Shown: positions 1 through 5,488 of the stretch, piece after piece | How positions within the stretch are numbered: the first letter of the stretch is position 1 | Layout: each line of letters begins with the position of its first letter | Assembly (NCBI GenBank): GCA_019242465.1 | Contig: JAFAVL010000516.1 | Span: forward strand, 1-6,184 | DNA from: Chroococcidiopsidaceae cyanobacterium CP_BM_RX_35 | GTDB taxonomy: Bacteria; Cyanobacteriota; Cyanobacteriia; Cyanobacteriales; Chroococcidiopsidaceae | Direction of reading: 5' to 3' | Length of the DNA: 6,184 bases | Translations under genes and position numbers: made by a program | The notes under the pieces: generated by a model | Seen by the model: only the letters and a program-made list of their open reading frames with translations | Told to the model about the DNA's origin: nothing | The model's database searches: none

Positions 1-654
1 CCAACAGAACAGGTAACTGCTTTGGATGTTGGTTTGCTCCACTTTTATACTGACAATCAAGGGAGAAAGGTAGAGAACCCTCGCCACCTACGCAGGTCAG
101 AAAAAGCCTTGAGGCGGTTGCAACGTCGAGTTAGCAGCAAAGTTAAAGGCTCGAATAAAAGAAAAAAGGCTATCAACAAATTAGGAAGGAAGCATCTCAA
201 AGTATCGCGCCAACGTAAAGATTTTGCCGTGAAATTGGCAAGGTGCGTAGTGACATCTAATGATGTCGTGGTGTTCGAGGCATTGAGAGTGCGAAATATG
301 GTGAGAAATCACCATCTTGCTAAAAGTATCAGCGATGCCGCATGGCGCACATTCTTTGATTGGCTGGAATACTACGGTCAAGTCTTTGGCAAAATAATTG
401 TTCCGGTGCCTCCACAATGGAGTAGTCAGGAATGTAGTTCTTGCGGTCAAATTGTCAAGAAAAGTCTTAGTACGAGAACTCATGTTTGTAGTTGTGGTGC
501 AAATCTTTGTCGAGACGAAAATGCTGCGAAGGTACTTTTGGCGCGTGGCTTGAAAATCGCATCGAGTACGCTAGGGCATAGCGGAATTAACGCCCAAGGA
601 CAGACCAACCTCTGTCAATTGAGTGAGAGCTTGATTGATAAGTTGACTGGTTGA
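1..654 (+). CDS. tnpB: TnpB, RNA-guided transposon endonuclease (C-terminal 217 residues, start outside window)
   Basis: TnpB proteins use an omega RNA made from the transposon right end to cleave matching DNA, which helps the element persist; they are the ancestors of Cas12. The window holds the C-terminal 217 residues, against about 400 for the family. Numbering from the first codon in the window, the RuvC-I aspartate is D9 (ALDVGL), the RuvC-II glutamate is E93 (VVVFEAL), and the RuvC-III aspartate is D172 (CRDENAA). A zinc-ribbon sits between II and III: C145-x2-C148 and C163-x-C165, with a further C170. A lysine/arginine-rich helical stretch (about residues 25-72) lies between RuvC-I and RuvC-II, as in the family. 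The frame is open upstream of the TTG at 22, and the RuvC-I motif would be cut into if translation began there, so this is a gene truncated by the window and not a short gene. All catalytic residues are present, so it is not an obvious catalytically dead TnpB derivative. Confidence 0.93.
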   Translation, partial: PTEQVTALDVGLLHFYTDNQGRKVENPRHLRRSEKALRRLQRRVSSKVKGSNKRKKAINKLGRKHLKVSRQRKDFAVKLARCVVTSNDVVVFEALRVRNMVRNHHLAKSISDAAWRTFFDWLEYYGQVFGKIIVPVPPQWSSQECSSCGQIVKKSLSTRTHVCSCGANLCRDENAAKVLLARGLKIASSTLGHSGINAQGQTNLCQLSESLIDKLTG

Positions 655-703
655 TTTGGGAACCCCTCACTGTCCGCGTAGCGGCAGTGCAGGGAGGATG
701 TCA
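655..703 (+). ncRNA. Probable 3' scaffold of the omega (guide) RNA / right-end hairpin
   Basis: Just after tnpB there is a long hairpin: CCCT (664-667) pairs with AGGG (691-694), CACTG (668-672) with CAGTG (685-689), and CCGC (674-677) with GCGG (681-684), with loop GTA and single bulges at 673 and 690. It is followed by GGATGTCA (696-703). In characterised TnpB systems the omega RNA covers the end of tnpB and the right end, and its guide is the sequence just beyond the element. That would make about 704-720 the guide here. The RNA probably starts inside tnpB, so the 5' limit given is only the visible structured part. The absence of a T-tract argues against a simple terminator. Confidence 0.45.
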
Positions 704-727
704 GAGTTTGCGATAGGTTCAGCTAAT

Positions 728-780
728 GATATTTCAGATATCCCGAGCAAACCAGCAGATGCATTGCTTTAAGCTAATAT
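728..780 (+). promoter_or_regulatory. Possible promoter/operator region of the InrS-like gene
   Basis: A -10-like TAATAT lies at 775-780, leaving about 20 nt of leader before the ATG at 807; no good -35 is seen 17 bp upstream. An inverted repeat GATAT-N5-ATATC is at 728-742, and AGCTAAT occurs twice (721-727 and 772-778), the second copy overlapping the -10. CsoR-family repressors often autoregulate, but the GC-tract operators known for several members are not evident here. Weak pattern evidence only. Confidence 0.25.
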
Positions 781-806
781 GTTAGTGGCAACATCGCTCT
801 CCGCGC

Positions 807-1211
807 ATGAATGGCTTGAACCGATTAGCAAAAGATAAATTGCCCTCTCCTCAGCCAGATGAAGAACTTTCCTATGGCCATAGTGTGGAATATGACAACA
901 GTAGTCATAGTCACGCGGTAGGAAAGTCAGCTCATCCTCACGTCCACAGCGAAGAATCCCTAAAACGAGTTGTTAATCGGCTGTCTCGAATTGAGGGGCA
1001 TATCCGAGGCATTAAGACTATGGTGCAAGAGAGTCGCCCCTGCCCTGATGTATTAATGCAGATCGCGGCAGTACGGGGAGCGGTGGATCGTGTAGCACGC
1101 ATGATTTTAGATGAACATTTAACCGAGTGCATTGCCAAAGCTGCCCAAGAAGGAGATATGGAAGTTGAGATTGAGAAGTTAAAGGCTGCACTGGATCGGT
1201 TCTTGCCCTAA
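807..1211 (+). CDS. inrS: InrS-like nickel-responsive transcriptional repressor (CsoR/RcnR/FrmR family)
   Basis: This 134-residue protein is an all-helical, DNA-binding metal sensor of the CsoR/RcnR/FrmR (DUF156) family; metal binding releases it from its operator. The family core starts near residue 48, with the basic helix NRLSRIEGHIRGIK (57-70), the ligand loop RPCPDVL with C79, and DEHLTEC with H104 and C108. Together with H47, the spacing of H47/C79/H104/C108 equals that of the Ni(II) ligands H21/C53/H78/C82 of Synechocystis InrS, so nickel (possibly also Cu or Co) sensing is inferred. The N-terminal 47 residues form a His-rich extension (H25, H34, H36, H43, H45, H47). ATG 807 is the earliest possible start: TAG at 783-785 closes the frame upstream and no ATG, GTG or TTG lies between. 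No clear Shine-Dalgarno precedes it, so a shorter start is possible. InrS controls the nickel exporter NrsD in Synechocystis, but no transporter is adjacent here, so any target must lie elsewhere. Confidence 0.88.
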   Translation: MNGLNRLAKDKLPSPQPDEELSYGHSVEYDNSSHSHAVGKSAHPHVHSEESLKRVVNRLSRIEGHIRGIKTMVQESRPCPDVLMQIAAVRGAVDRVARMILDEHLTECIAKAAQEGDMEVEIEKLKAALDRFLP

Positions 1212-1239
1212 ACCTCGCCCCTTACCTCTCTTGAGTGCT

Positions 1240-1268
1240 AAAGTTTCAGGGATGACACCCGAACTTTT
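1240..1268 (+). terminator. Stem-loop between the InrS-like gene and the transglycosylase (terminator-like)
   Basis: AAAGTTTC (1240-1247) pairs with GAACTTT (1261-1267) with one T bulged, and the inner GGG (1249-1251) pairs with CCC (1258-1260) across the loop ATGACA. The stem ends in only TTTT (1265-1268), so it is at best a weak intrinsic terminator. It ends 12 nt before the next start codon and could instead act in that gene's leader. Confidence 0.35.
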
Positions 1269-1280
1269 CACCGAATAGCG

Positions 1281-3452
1281 ATGCTAAAGCTAAGGCAAAA
1301 CCGAGTGCTTGTTGCTACTGGGGCGGGGATATTGTGTGCTCTGCTGTTTGGGATAACTTTTTTAGTAACGCAGTCTGGGAAGTGGCGGTGGCAAGGAACT
1401 AGTGACAGTCAGCCCCAAGTACAGAGCCGCAGGTCAAATAATTCGGCTGTTCTGCCACTAGTATCACTTCCTCCAGCCCAAAGGTTGAGACAACTACAGG
1501 CAATTGCCCAGTCATTTCAATCTCTAGACAGCGTTCGCGCTCGTTTTTTATTAGCAAGTGACCTCATTCAACAAAAACAGGGTGCTAAAGCCCTAAGCTG
1601 GCTTGTCGGCTTAGAGCAAAACTACCCAGTTCTCGCCCCTTATGTTGCGCTGCGTCGGGCACAGGCTTACGAATTGATGGGCGACAAAACCAAAGCCTCA
1701 TCCGCGTGGCAAGAACTGCTGAAACACTATCCTAAACAGCCAGTAGCTGCCCAAGCATTGTTTACCCTAGGTGTGTCTTCGCCGCAGTACTGGCAGCAAG
1801 CAATCGCTCAATTTCCCTCCCATCCCAGGACTCTGGAAATTGCTCACAACTTATTGCAGCAGAACCCCCACCAACCCCATTTGCTGGTCCTGTTGGCAAA
1901 GTATGCCTATGACCAACCAGAGACGATTTCGCTCCTAAATCAGTTAGTAAGCCAGTCTACGATACAGCTCAAACCAGCGGATTGGGAGGCTATTGGCTTT
2001 GCCTACTGGGAAAACCAAGTGTACGCTAAAGCAGGAGCTGCCTACGCCCAAGCACCTAGGACTTCACTCAATCTCTACCGCAAGGCACGGGGTTTTCAGT
2101 TAGGCAAGAAACGCTTAGAAGCGATCGCCGCCTATCAACAACTAGTACGCGATTTTCCCAATGCCAAAGAAACAGGTTTGGGTCTAATGCATCTGGCACA
2201 GATGTCACAGACGAACAATGCCCTAATTGCTCTCAATCAGGTCATCAGTCAATTTCCCCAGCAGGCTGGTGCAGCGCTGGTAGAAAAAGCCAAAATTCTA
2301 GAAGCCCTGAAAAAACAAAAGTCTGCCGCCGAGGCACTGCAATTACTGCTAGCTAAGTATAGCGATTCTGATGCGGCAGCAGAATATCGCTGGAAAATAG
2401 CACAAGCAAAAGCAGCAACTGGAGACTACCAAGGGGCGTGTCTTTGGGCACAGCCAATTCCCCGTCACAATCTCAAGAGCGTTCTTGCTCCTAGAGCAAG
2501 CTTTTGGCTGGGCAGGTGGAAAAGCCAATTAGGGCAGCAACAGGATGCTATAGCTGCCTTCAAGTACGTCCTAACCAAGTTTCCCCAATCTTATTATGCT
2601 TGGCGAGCAGCAACAACTCTAGGTCTAGATGTTGGCAAATTCACCAATGTGGGGCAACTGACTCCGCAAGTAGAAATGCCAACAGAGCGTCCGTTGCTTT
2701 TAACTGGATCTGCTGCCTTAAAAGAATTGTACCAATTGGGTCAAGATCGTGACGCCTGGAACCTGTGGCAAGCGGAATCTCAAAACCGGATGCAGCCAAC
2801 TGTGGCAGAGCAGTTTACCGATGGTTTGATGCGACTCATGATCGGAGAAAAACAGCGCGGAATCTCCCAGATTACGAGTTTGGAGGACCGTGAGACACCG
2901 AGAGAGCAAGCTCAGTACCAGGCTATCAGGCAACAGTCATTTTACTGGCAGGCTCTTTATCCATTGCCCTTTTTTAAAGAAGTGACAACTTGGTCACAAC
3001 AACGGCAGCTAAATCCTCTGCTTGTAACAGCCTTGATCCGCCAGGAATCCGAATTCAATCCAGAAATCCGTTCCGCTGCTGGTGCCCTTGGCTTAATGCA
3101 AATGTTGCCTGCAACTGCGAAGTGGGTAGCAGGAAAAACTCATTTGCAGCAATACAATCTAGAGAATCCCAATGACAACATCCAGCTTGGTACTTGGTTT
3201 CTAGATTACACGTTACAGGAGTATGATAACGACTCCATGCTAGCTGTTGCCAGTTACAATGCAGGCACCACAAACGTAACAAACTGGTTGAAGCAAATGG
3301 GTAAGAGCGACCCAGATGTGTTTGTTGAAGCAATTCCGTTCCCTGAAACGAGAAACTACGTCAGGCAGGTGTTCGGTAACTACTGGAATTATCTGAGGCT
3401 GTACAATCCTCAAGCTTCTCAAATGCTGGTCAGCTACTCAGCACACAAGTAG
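1281..3452 (+). CDS. slt: Soluble-type lytic murein transglycosylase (TPR-like domain plus SLT domain)
   Basis: Lytic transglycosylases cut the MurNAc-GlcNAc bond of peptidoglycan and leave 1,6-anhydro-muramyl ends, acting in wall turnover and in opening the wall for envelope machines. The 723-residue protein has a hydrophobic segment at about 9-30 with no convincing signal-peptidase site, so it is probably anchored in the inner membrane and faces the periplasm. Residues about 55-460 are alpha-helical TPR-like repeats (pattern A-x-Y-x-L..YP/FP, for example 'LLKHYPKQP', 'LVRDFPNAKE', 'VLTKFPQSYYAW'), matching the helical superhelix of Slt70. The SLT domain is about 570-690: catalytic E589 in IRQESEFNP, GALGLMQMLPATA (601-613), and ASYNAG (657-662), followed by the IPFPETRNYV motif. 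Length is slightly above E. coli Slt70. No Shine-Dalgarno is seen before ATG 1281; TAA at 1239-1241 closes the frame upstream. It lies 69 bp after the InrS-like gene on the same strand, with a stem-loop between, so co-transcription is uncertain. Confidence 0.93.
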   Translation: MLKLRQNRVLVATGAGILCALLFGITFLVTQSGKWRWQGTSDSQPQVQSRRSNNSAVLPLVSLPPAQRLRQLQAIAQSFQSLDSVRARFLLASDLIQQKQGAKALSWLVGLEQNYPVLAPYVALRRAQAYELMGDKTKASSAWQELLKHYPKQPVAAQALFTLGVSSPQYWQQAIAQFPSHPRTLEIAHNLLQQNPHQPHLLVLLAKYAYDQPETISLLNQLVSQSTIQLKPADWEAIGFAYWENQVYAKAGAAYAQAPRTSLNLYRKARGFQLGKKRLEAIAAYQQLVRDFPNAKETGLGLMHLAQMSQTNNALIALNQVISQFPQQAGAALVEKAKILEALKKQKSAAEALQLLLAKYSDSDAAAEYRWKIAQAKAATGDYQGACLWAQPIPRHNLKSVLAPRASFWLGRWKSQLGQQQDAIAAFKYVLTKFPQSYYAWRAATTLGLDVGKFTNVGQLTPQVEMPTERPLLLTGSAALKELYQLGQDRDAWNLWQAESQNRMQPTVAEQFTDGLMRLMIGEKQRGISQITSLEDRETPREQAQYQAIRQQSFYWQALYPLPFFKEVTTWSQQRQLNPLLVTALIRQESEFNPEIRSAAGALGLMQMLPATAKWVAGKTHLQQYNLENPNDNIQLGTWFLDYTLQEYDNDSMLAVASYNAGTTNVTNWLKQMGKSDPDVFVEAIPFPETRNYVRQVFGNYWNYLRLYNPQASQMLVSYSAHK
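2121..2128. repeat. HIP1 octamer (GCGATCGC)
   Basis: A perfect highly iterated palindrome 1 lies inside the transglycosylase gene, where it encodes part of EAIAAY. HIP1 is over-represented in many cyanobacterial genomes, so it supports the taxonomic call. A partial copy, GCGATCG, is at about 4488-4494. Confidence 0.8.
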
Positions 3453-3501
3453 AGAGTAGGGGAAGAATATGAATTTGTTACGCTTCCAAACTTAACGGAA
3501 T

Positions 3502-4506
3502 TCACAGACGTTTGAGCCCAGCACTTCCCAGCAAAACTCCAAGCGTGAATAAACCCAGTGTAGGAGAGGGTTCGGGCACAGGTGTTGGAGCAGGAAATCC
3601 AACAGAAGGACCGAATGTCAGGAAGGCAGGTGCAGCCAACCCACCACTTCCAGAAGTCACGAAGCTACTGATGAATGCCCCAGTTGTGCCGTCGTACTCC
3701 TTGACATCGTTAGTGTCATAATCGCTGACAAAGAGGTTGCCATTAGGTCCGAACGTTAAGCCATAAGGACCAGAGAGCCCGCTACTGGGTAAGGTGAAGT
3801 TCTTGATGAATGCCCCAGTTGTGCCATCATACTCCTTGACATCGTTAGTGTCATAACTGCTGACGAAAAGGTTGCCATTAGGTCCGAACGCCAAGCCAAC
3901 AGGGCTAAAAGGTCCATCAACGAAGGGGGTGAAGTTCTTGATGAATGCCCCAGTTGTTTCGTCATACTCCTGGACAAGGTTATTGTTATGACTGCTAACG
4001 AAGAGGTTGCCATTAGGTCCGAACGTCAAGCCATAAGGACCAGAGAGTCTGCCAAAGGAGGAGATGAAGTTCTTGATGAATACCCCAGTTGTGCCGTCAT
4101 ACTCCTTGACATTGTTAGTGTCATTATCGCTGACAAAGAGGTTACCATTAGGTCCGAACGTCAAGCCCTTAGGGACAACGAAGGAGGTGAAGTTCTTAAT
4201 AAAAGCTCCCGTCTTTCCGTTGTACTCCTCGACTGCGTCAGCACCACTGCTGACGAAGAGGTTGCCATTAGGTCCGAACGTCAAGCCCTCAGGTAAAATG
4301 GGTATATTTAAAGGGGTGAAGTCCTTGATGAATGCCCCAGTTGTGCCGTCGTACTCCTTGACATCGCTAGTGTCATAACTGCTGACGAAGAGGTTGGCTG
4401 CCTGTACTTGTGAAGCGGCGACTCCCCACACCACTAAAGTGGTCAGGAGCAAGCCGAGCTTTCCTAATATGCGGTTCAGGTGGAGATTGCGATCGTATTC
4501 GAGCAT
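3502..4506 (-). CDS. Secreted six-bladed beta-propeller protein with PEP-CTERM sorting signal
   Basis: This 334-residue protein has a signal peptide (basic start, hydrophobic core about 14-31, likely cleavage after SQVQA near 36) and a C-terminal PEP-CTERM tail: VPEP at 310-313, a hydrophobic segment 314-330, and basic KRL. Such tails are recognised and cleaved by an exosortase, which is not in the window. Between them are six copies of a 40-45-residue unit with NLFVS, VKEYDGTTGAFIKNF and GLTFGPNG. The first blade lacks its leading GLTFGPNG strand and the C-terminus supplies an extra FLTFGPS, so the ring should close by a strand-swap ('velcro') into a six-bladed NHL/SMP-30-like propeller. Binding partner unknown; no catalytic residues are recognised. 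Start: ATG 4506 is preceded by AGGG (4515-4518 on the minus strand) with an 8-nt spacer. It lies 26 bp after the broken Fn3 gene on the same strand and probably shares its transcript. It converges on the transglycosylase with only 49 bp between stops. Confidence 0.87.
   Translation of the reverse strand: MLEYDRNLHLNRILGKLGLLLTTLVVWGVAASQVQAANLFVSSYDTSDVKEYDGTTGAFIKDFTPLNIPILPEGLTFGPNGNLFVSSGADAVEEYNGKTGAFIKNFTSFVVPKGLTFGPNGNLFVSDNDTNNVKEYDGTTGVFIKNFISSFGRLSGPYGLTFGPNGNLFVSSHNNNLVQEYDETTGAFIKNFTPFVDGPFSPVGLAFGPNGNLFVSSYDTNDVKEYDGTTGAFIKNFTLPSSGLSGPYGLTFGPNGNLFVSDYDTNDVKEYDGTTGAFISSFVTSGSGGLAAPAFLTFGPSVGFPAPTPVPEPSPTLGLFTLGVLLGSAGLKRL
3660..4396 (-). repeat. DNA-level tandem repeat encoding the propeller blades
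   Basis: The string GTTGCCATTAGGTCCGAACG and its near copies start at 3736, 3871, 4006, 4141 and 4261, with a truncated version at 4393. Spacings are 135, 135, 135, 120 and 132 bp, all multiples of three. The blocks around AATGCCCCAGTTGTGCC and CTCCTTGACATCGTTAGTGTC are also nearly identical between units, including at third codon positions. This suggests recent duplication or gene conversion. Confidence 0.85.
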
Positions 4507-4532
4507 GGTTATAACCCTGTTTCATACGCATT

Positions 4533-4811
4533 TCAGCGCTTGTGATGGTGAGTTTTCGTTGGTTTTCCCGTGGTAACTTGCTGGCATGAGTTAGCAGTCG
4601 GATAGCACCCGAATAACTGGGGTGTTTGCGGTGACGGCGGTCCTACTGTGTGGTTAATGGCAATCACATACATGGTTGCGGATGCTCCTAAATTTAGATT
4701 GCAGGACGTCTTGGATTGATCGCAGGACGTTTGTGGTTGCCAACTGCCATCCGGCTGCTTCACATAAAGCACATACTTCAGAGGTTTATTTGACCCGATC
4801 ACAGCCGCTGG
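4533..4811 (-). pseudogene. C-terminal half of an interrupted Fn3-domain secreted protein
   Basis: This stretch is in the same frame as, and directly follows, the TAG that ends the upstream reading frame; it reads PAAVIGSNKPLKYVLYV and onward to a TGA at 4533-4535. Translation could restart only at GTG 4802, with no Shine-Dalgarno and no signal peptide. The sequence holds the C to G strands of a fibronectin type III domain: LKYVLYVKQPDGSW, then TSCNLNLGASATMYVIAINHT, ending near GPPSPQT. A tail after the domain ends in THHHKR. Two CX6C pairs occur, SCDQSKTSC and GCYPTANSC, which could form small disulfide loops in an exported protein. On its own this half could not fold as Fn3, because the A and B strands are upstream of the stop. 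It is best regarded as the remainder of the upstream gene rather than an independent gene. Confidence 0.7.
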
Positions 4812-4814
4812 CTA
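4812..4814 (-). other. In-frame amber codon replacing a conserved Fn3 tryptophan
   Basis: Codon 164 of a 256-codon frame is TAG in the context DGTVLVS-TAG-PAA. Fibronectin type III domains typically have a tryptophan here (V-x-W-x-x-P/A, B strand), encoded by TGG. A single G-to-A change at 4813 explains the stop. The surrounding bases form a near-palindrome, TGGTTAGCTAGCCA. Confidence 0.8.
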
Positions 4815-5303
4815 GCTAACCAGAACAGTCCCATCACTCTGCAGTTGAGTTGTAATTGTGGCGTTGGGGGGCCAACTGACCGCGTTAGGATCTGGCGGGT
4901 TTGGGGGCGCAGCGGGTAGGTTGACATTCACCCGTGGCATATCTTTCGGATCAAGCCCCATATAAACAACATCACGCGCCAGCGGGACGCCATCGACGGT
5001 AATGTCCTGCTTTTCATTTGGAATCAAAACCGTCACTGTCTCGTCCGGCTGCAAGCCTGTGTGCCCCGGTCCATTGACGAGAATCCTGCGCACATTTGTA
5101 AAATCTGCGCCATCACATATATCTGCAGGCACTTGAATGACAGGATAGATTTGAAAATTAAAGTCGTTGTGAAAGGTGATATACCGCTGATAGTCAAGAT
5201 CTGCATTTGTTGCAGAGATATTAGCAGGCGCCAATAATGAGCAAAGGACTATGACGACTATGGCTGATAAAGCCAGACTAAAAAAAGTTACTAGTCTTTT
5301 CAT
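4812..5303 (-). CDS. Secreted protein of unknown function, N-terminal portion, ending at a premature TAG in an Fn3 domain
   Basis: The 163 residues begin with a Sec signal peptide: MKR, a hydrophobic core at about 5-24, and a likely cleavage after NISA near 31. C21 does not sit in a good lipobox, so a lipoprotein is unlikely. Residues about 38-128 form a domain I do not recognise. It looks beta-rich (YITFHNDFNFQIYPVIQVP, RRILVNGPG, LQPDETVTVLIPNE) with one cysteine, C63. A proline-rich linker follows (129-146), then the A and B strands of a fibronectin type III domain (ATITTQLQSDGTVLVS), which stop at TAG instead of the expected tryptophan. The frame stays open for 92 more codons. As encoded, the product would carry a useless part-domain, so the gene is either newly inactivated, read through, or a sequencing error. 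ATG 5303 has only a weak AGG two bases upstream. The upstream neighbour ends 185 bp away on the same strand. Confidence 0.72.
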   Translation of the reverse strand: MKRLVTFFSLALSAIVVIVLCSLLAPANISATNADLDYQRYITFHNDFNFQIYPVIQVPADICDGADFTNVRRILVNGPGHTGLQPDETVTVLIPNEKQDITVDGVPLARDVVYMGLDPKDMPRVNVNLPAAPPNPPDPNAVSWPPNATITTQLQSDGTVLVS

Positions 5304-5333
5304 TGCCTACAATAGACCGCTTGCAAATTAACT

Positions 5334-5481
5334 GGTTGTGTTGCAAAAACTTGTTGAGGACAGAAAACTTCTCTAGCAAAGGAAGTAGCTATGCAACCAC
5401 TCCAAAGATTTCAGCTTGGTGGACTCAACGAAAAATAGTTGTGTGATGAACATCAGTAGCGAGCGTTTTTGCAATACAACC
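5334..5481. repeat. 17-bp inverted repeat flanking a structured intergenic segment
   Basis: GGTTGTGTTGCAAAAAC (5334-5350) is the reverse complement of GTTTTTGCAATACAACC (5465-5481) with one mismatch. The 114 bp between them contain further small inverted repeats: GTTGAG/CTCAAC (5353-5358, 5424-5429), ACTTC/GAAGT (5367-5371, 5382-5386) and CCAC/GTGG (5397-5400, 5419-5422). TTGCAAA also occurs as a direct repeat at 5321 and 5341. No gene was found in the segment and no target-site duplication is visible outside the arms. It may be a MITE-like remnant, a folded transcript or a paired protein-binding site. Confidence 0.55.
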
Positions 5482-5488
5482 GAGCACA

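Larger units (their letters stand above)
1..703 (+). mobile_element. 3' part of an IS605/IS1341-type transposon (tnpB plus right end)
   Basis: The tnpB reading frame is open through the left edge, so the left end and any tnpA lie outside the window. On the right, the stop at 652-654 is followed within 10 bp by a strong hairpin (664-694) and the string GGAGGATGTCA (693-703). A hairpin just after tnpB is the usual arrangement of an IS200/IS605 right end, and these elements have subterminal hairpins rather than terminal inverted repeats. The exact right boundary near 703 is inferred from this arrangement and not proven; no target duplication is expected for this family. Whether the element is autonomous or a solo-tnpB (IS1341-type) copy cannot be told here. 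Confidence 0.6.

Noticed and set aside
22..654. TTG at 22 as the true start of a 210-residue gene
   Set aside because: The frame is open to the window edge, and starting there would cut into the RuvC-I motif ALDVG; the gene is simply truncated by the window.
1..654. TnpB-derived catalytically dead regulator (TldR-like)
   Set aside because: The RuvC residues D9, E93 and D172 and the zinc-finger cysteines are all present, so nothing suggests loss of catalysis.
2504..3422. Several short frames on both strands inside the transglycosylase gene
   Set aside because: They overlap the TPR-like and SLT regions of a clear, full-length gene and show no domain or start signal.
3453..3501. Shared bidirectional terminator between the convergent genes
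   Set aside because: GGAAG and CTTCC can pair only across a long loop and there is no T-tract, so the evidence is too weak.
3988..4378. Plus-strand open frames of about 100 codons across the propeller gene
   Set aside because: They are antisense shadows made periodic by the repeated blade DNA; they have no start signals or recognisable domains.
3660..4396. CRISPR-like array from regularly spaced repeats
   Set aside because: The spacings are whole codons, the 'spacers' are also similar, and the region encodes a propeller in one open frame.
5351..5464. Small gene in the spacer inside the 17-bp inverted repeat
   Set aside because: No open frame with a plausible start and ribosome site was found in this segment.
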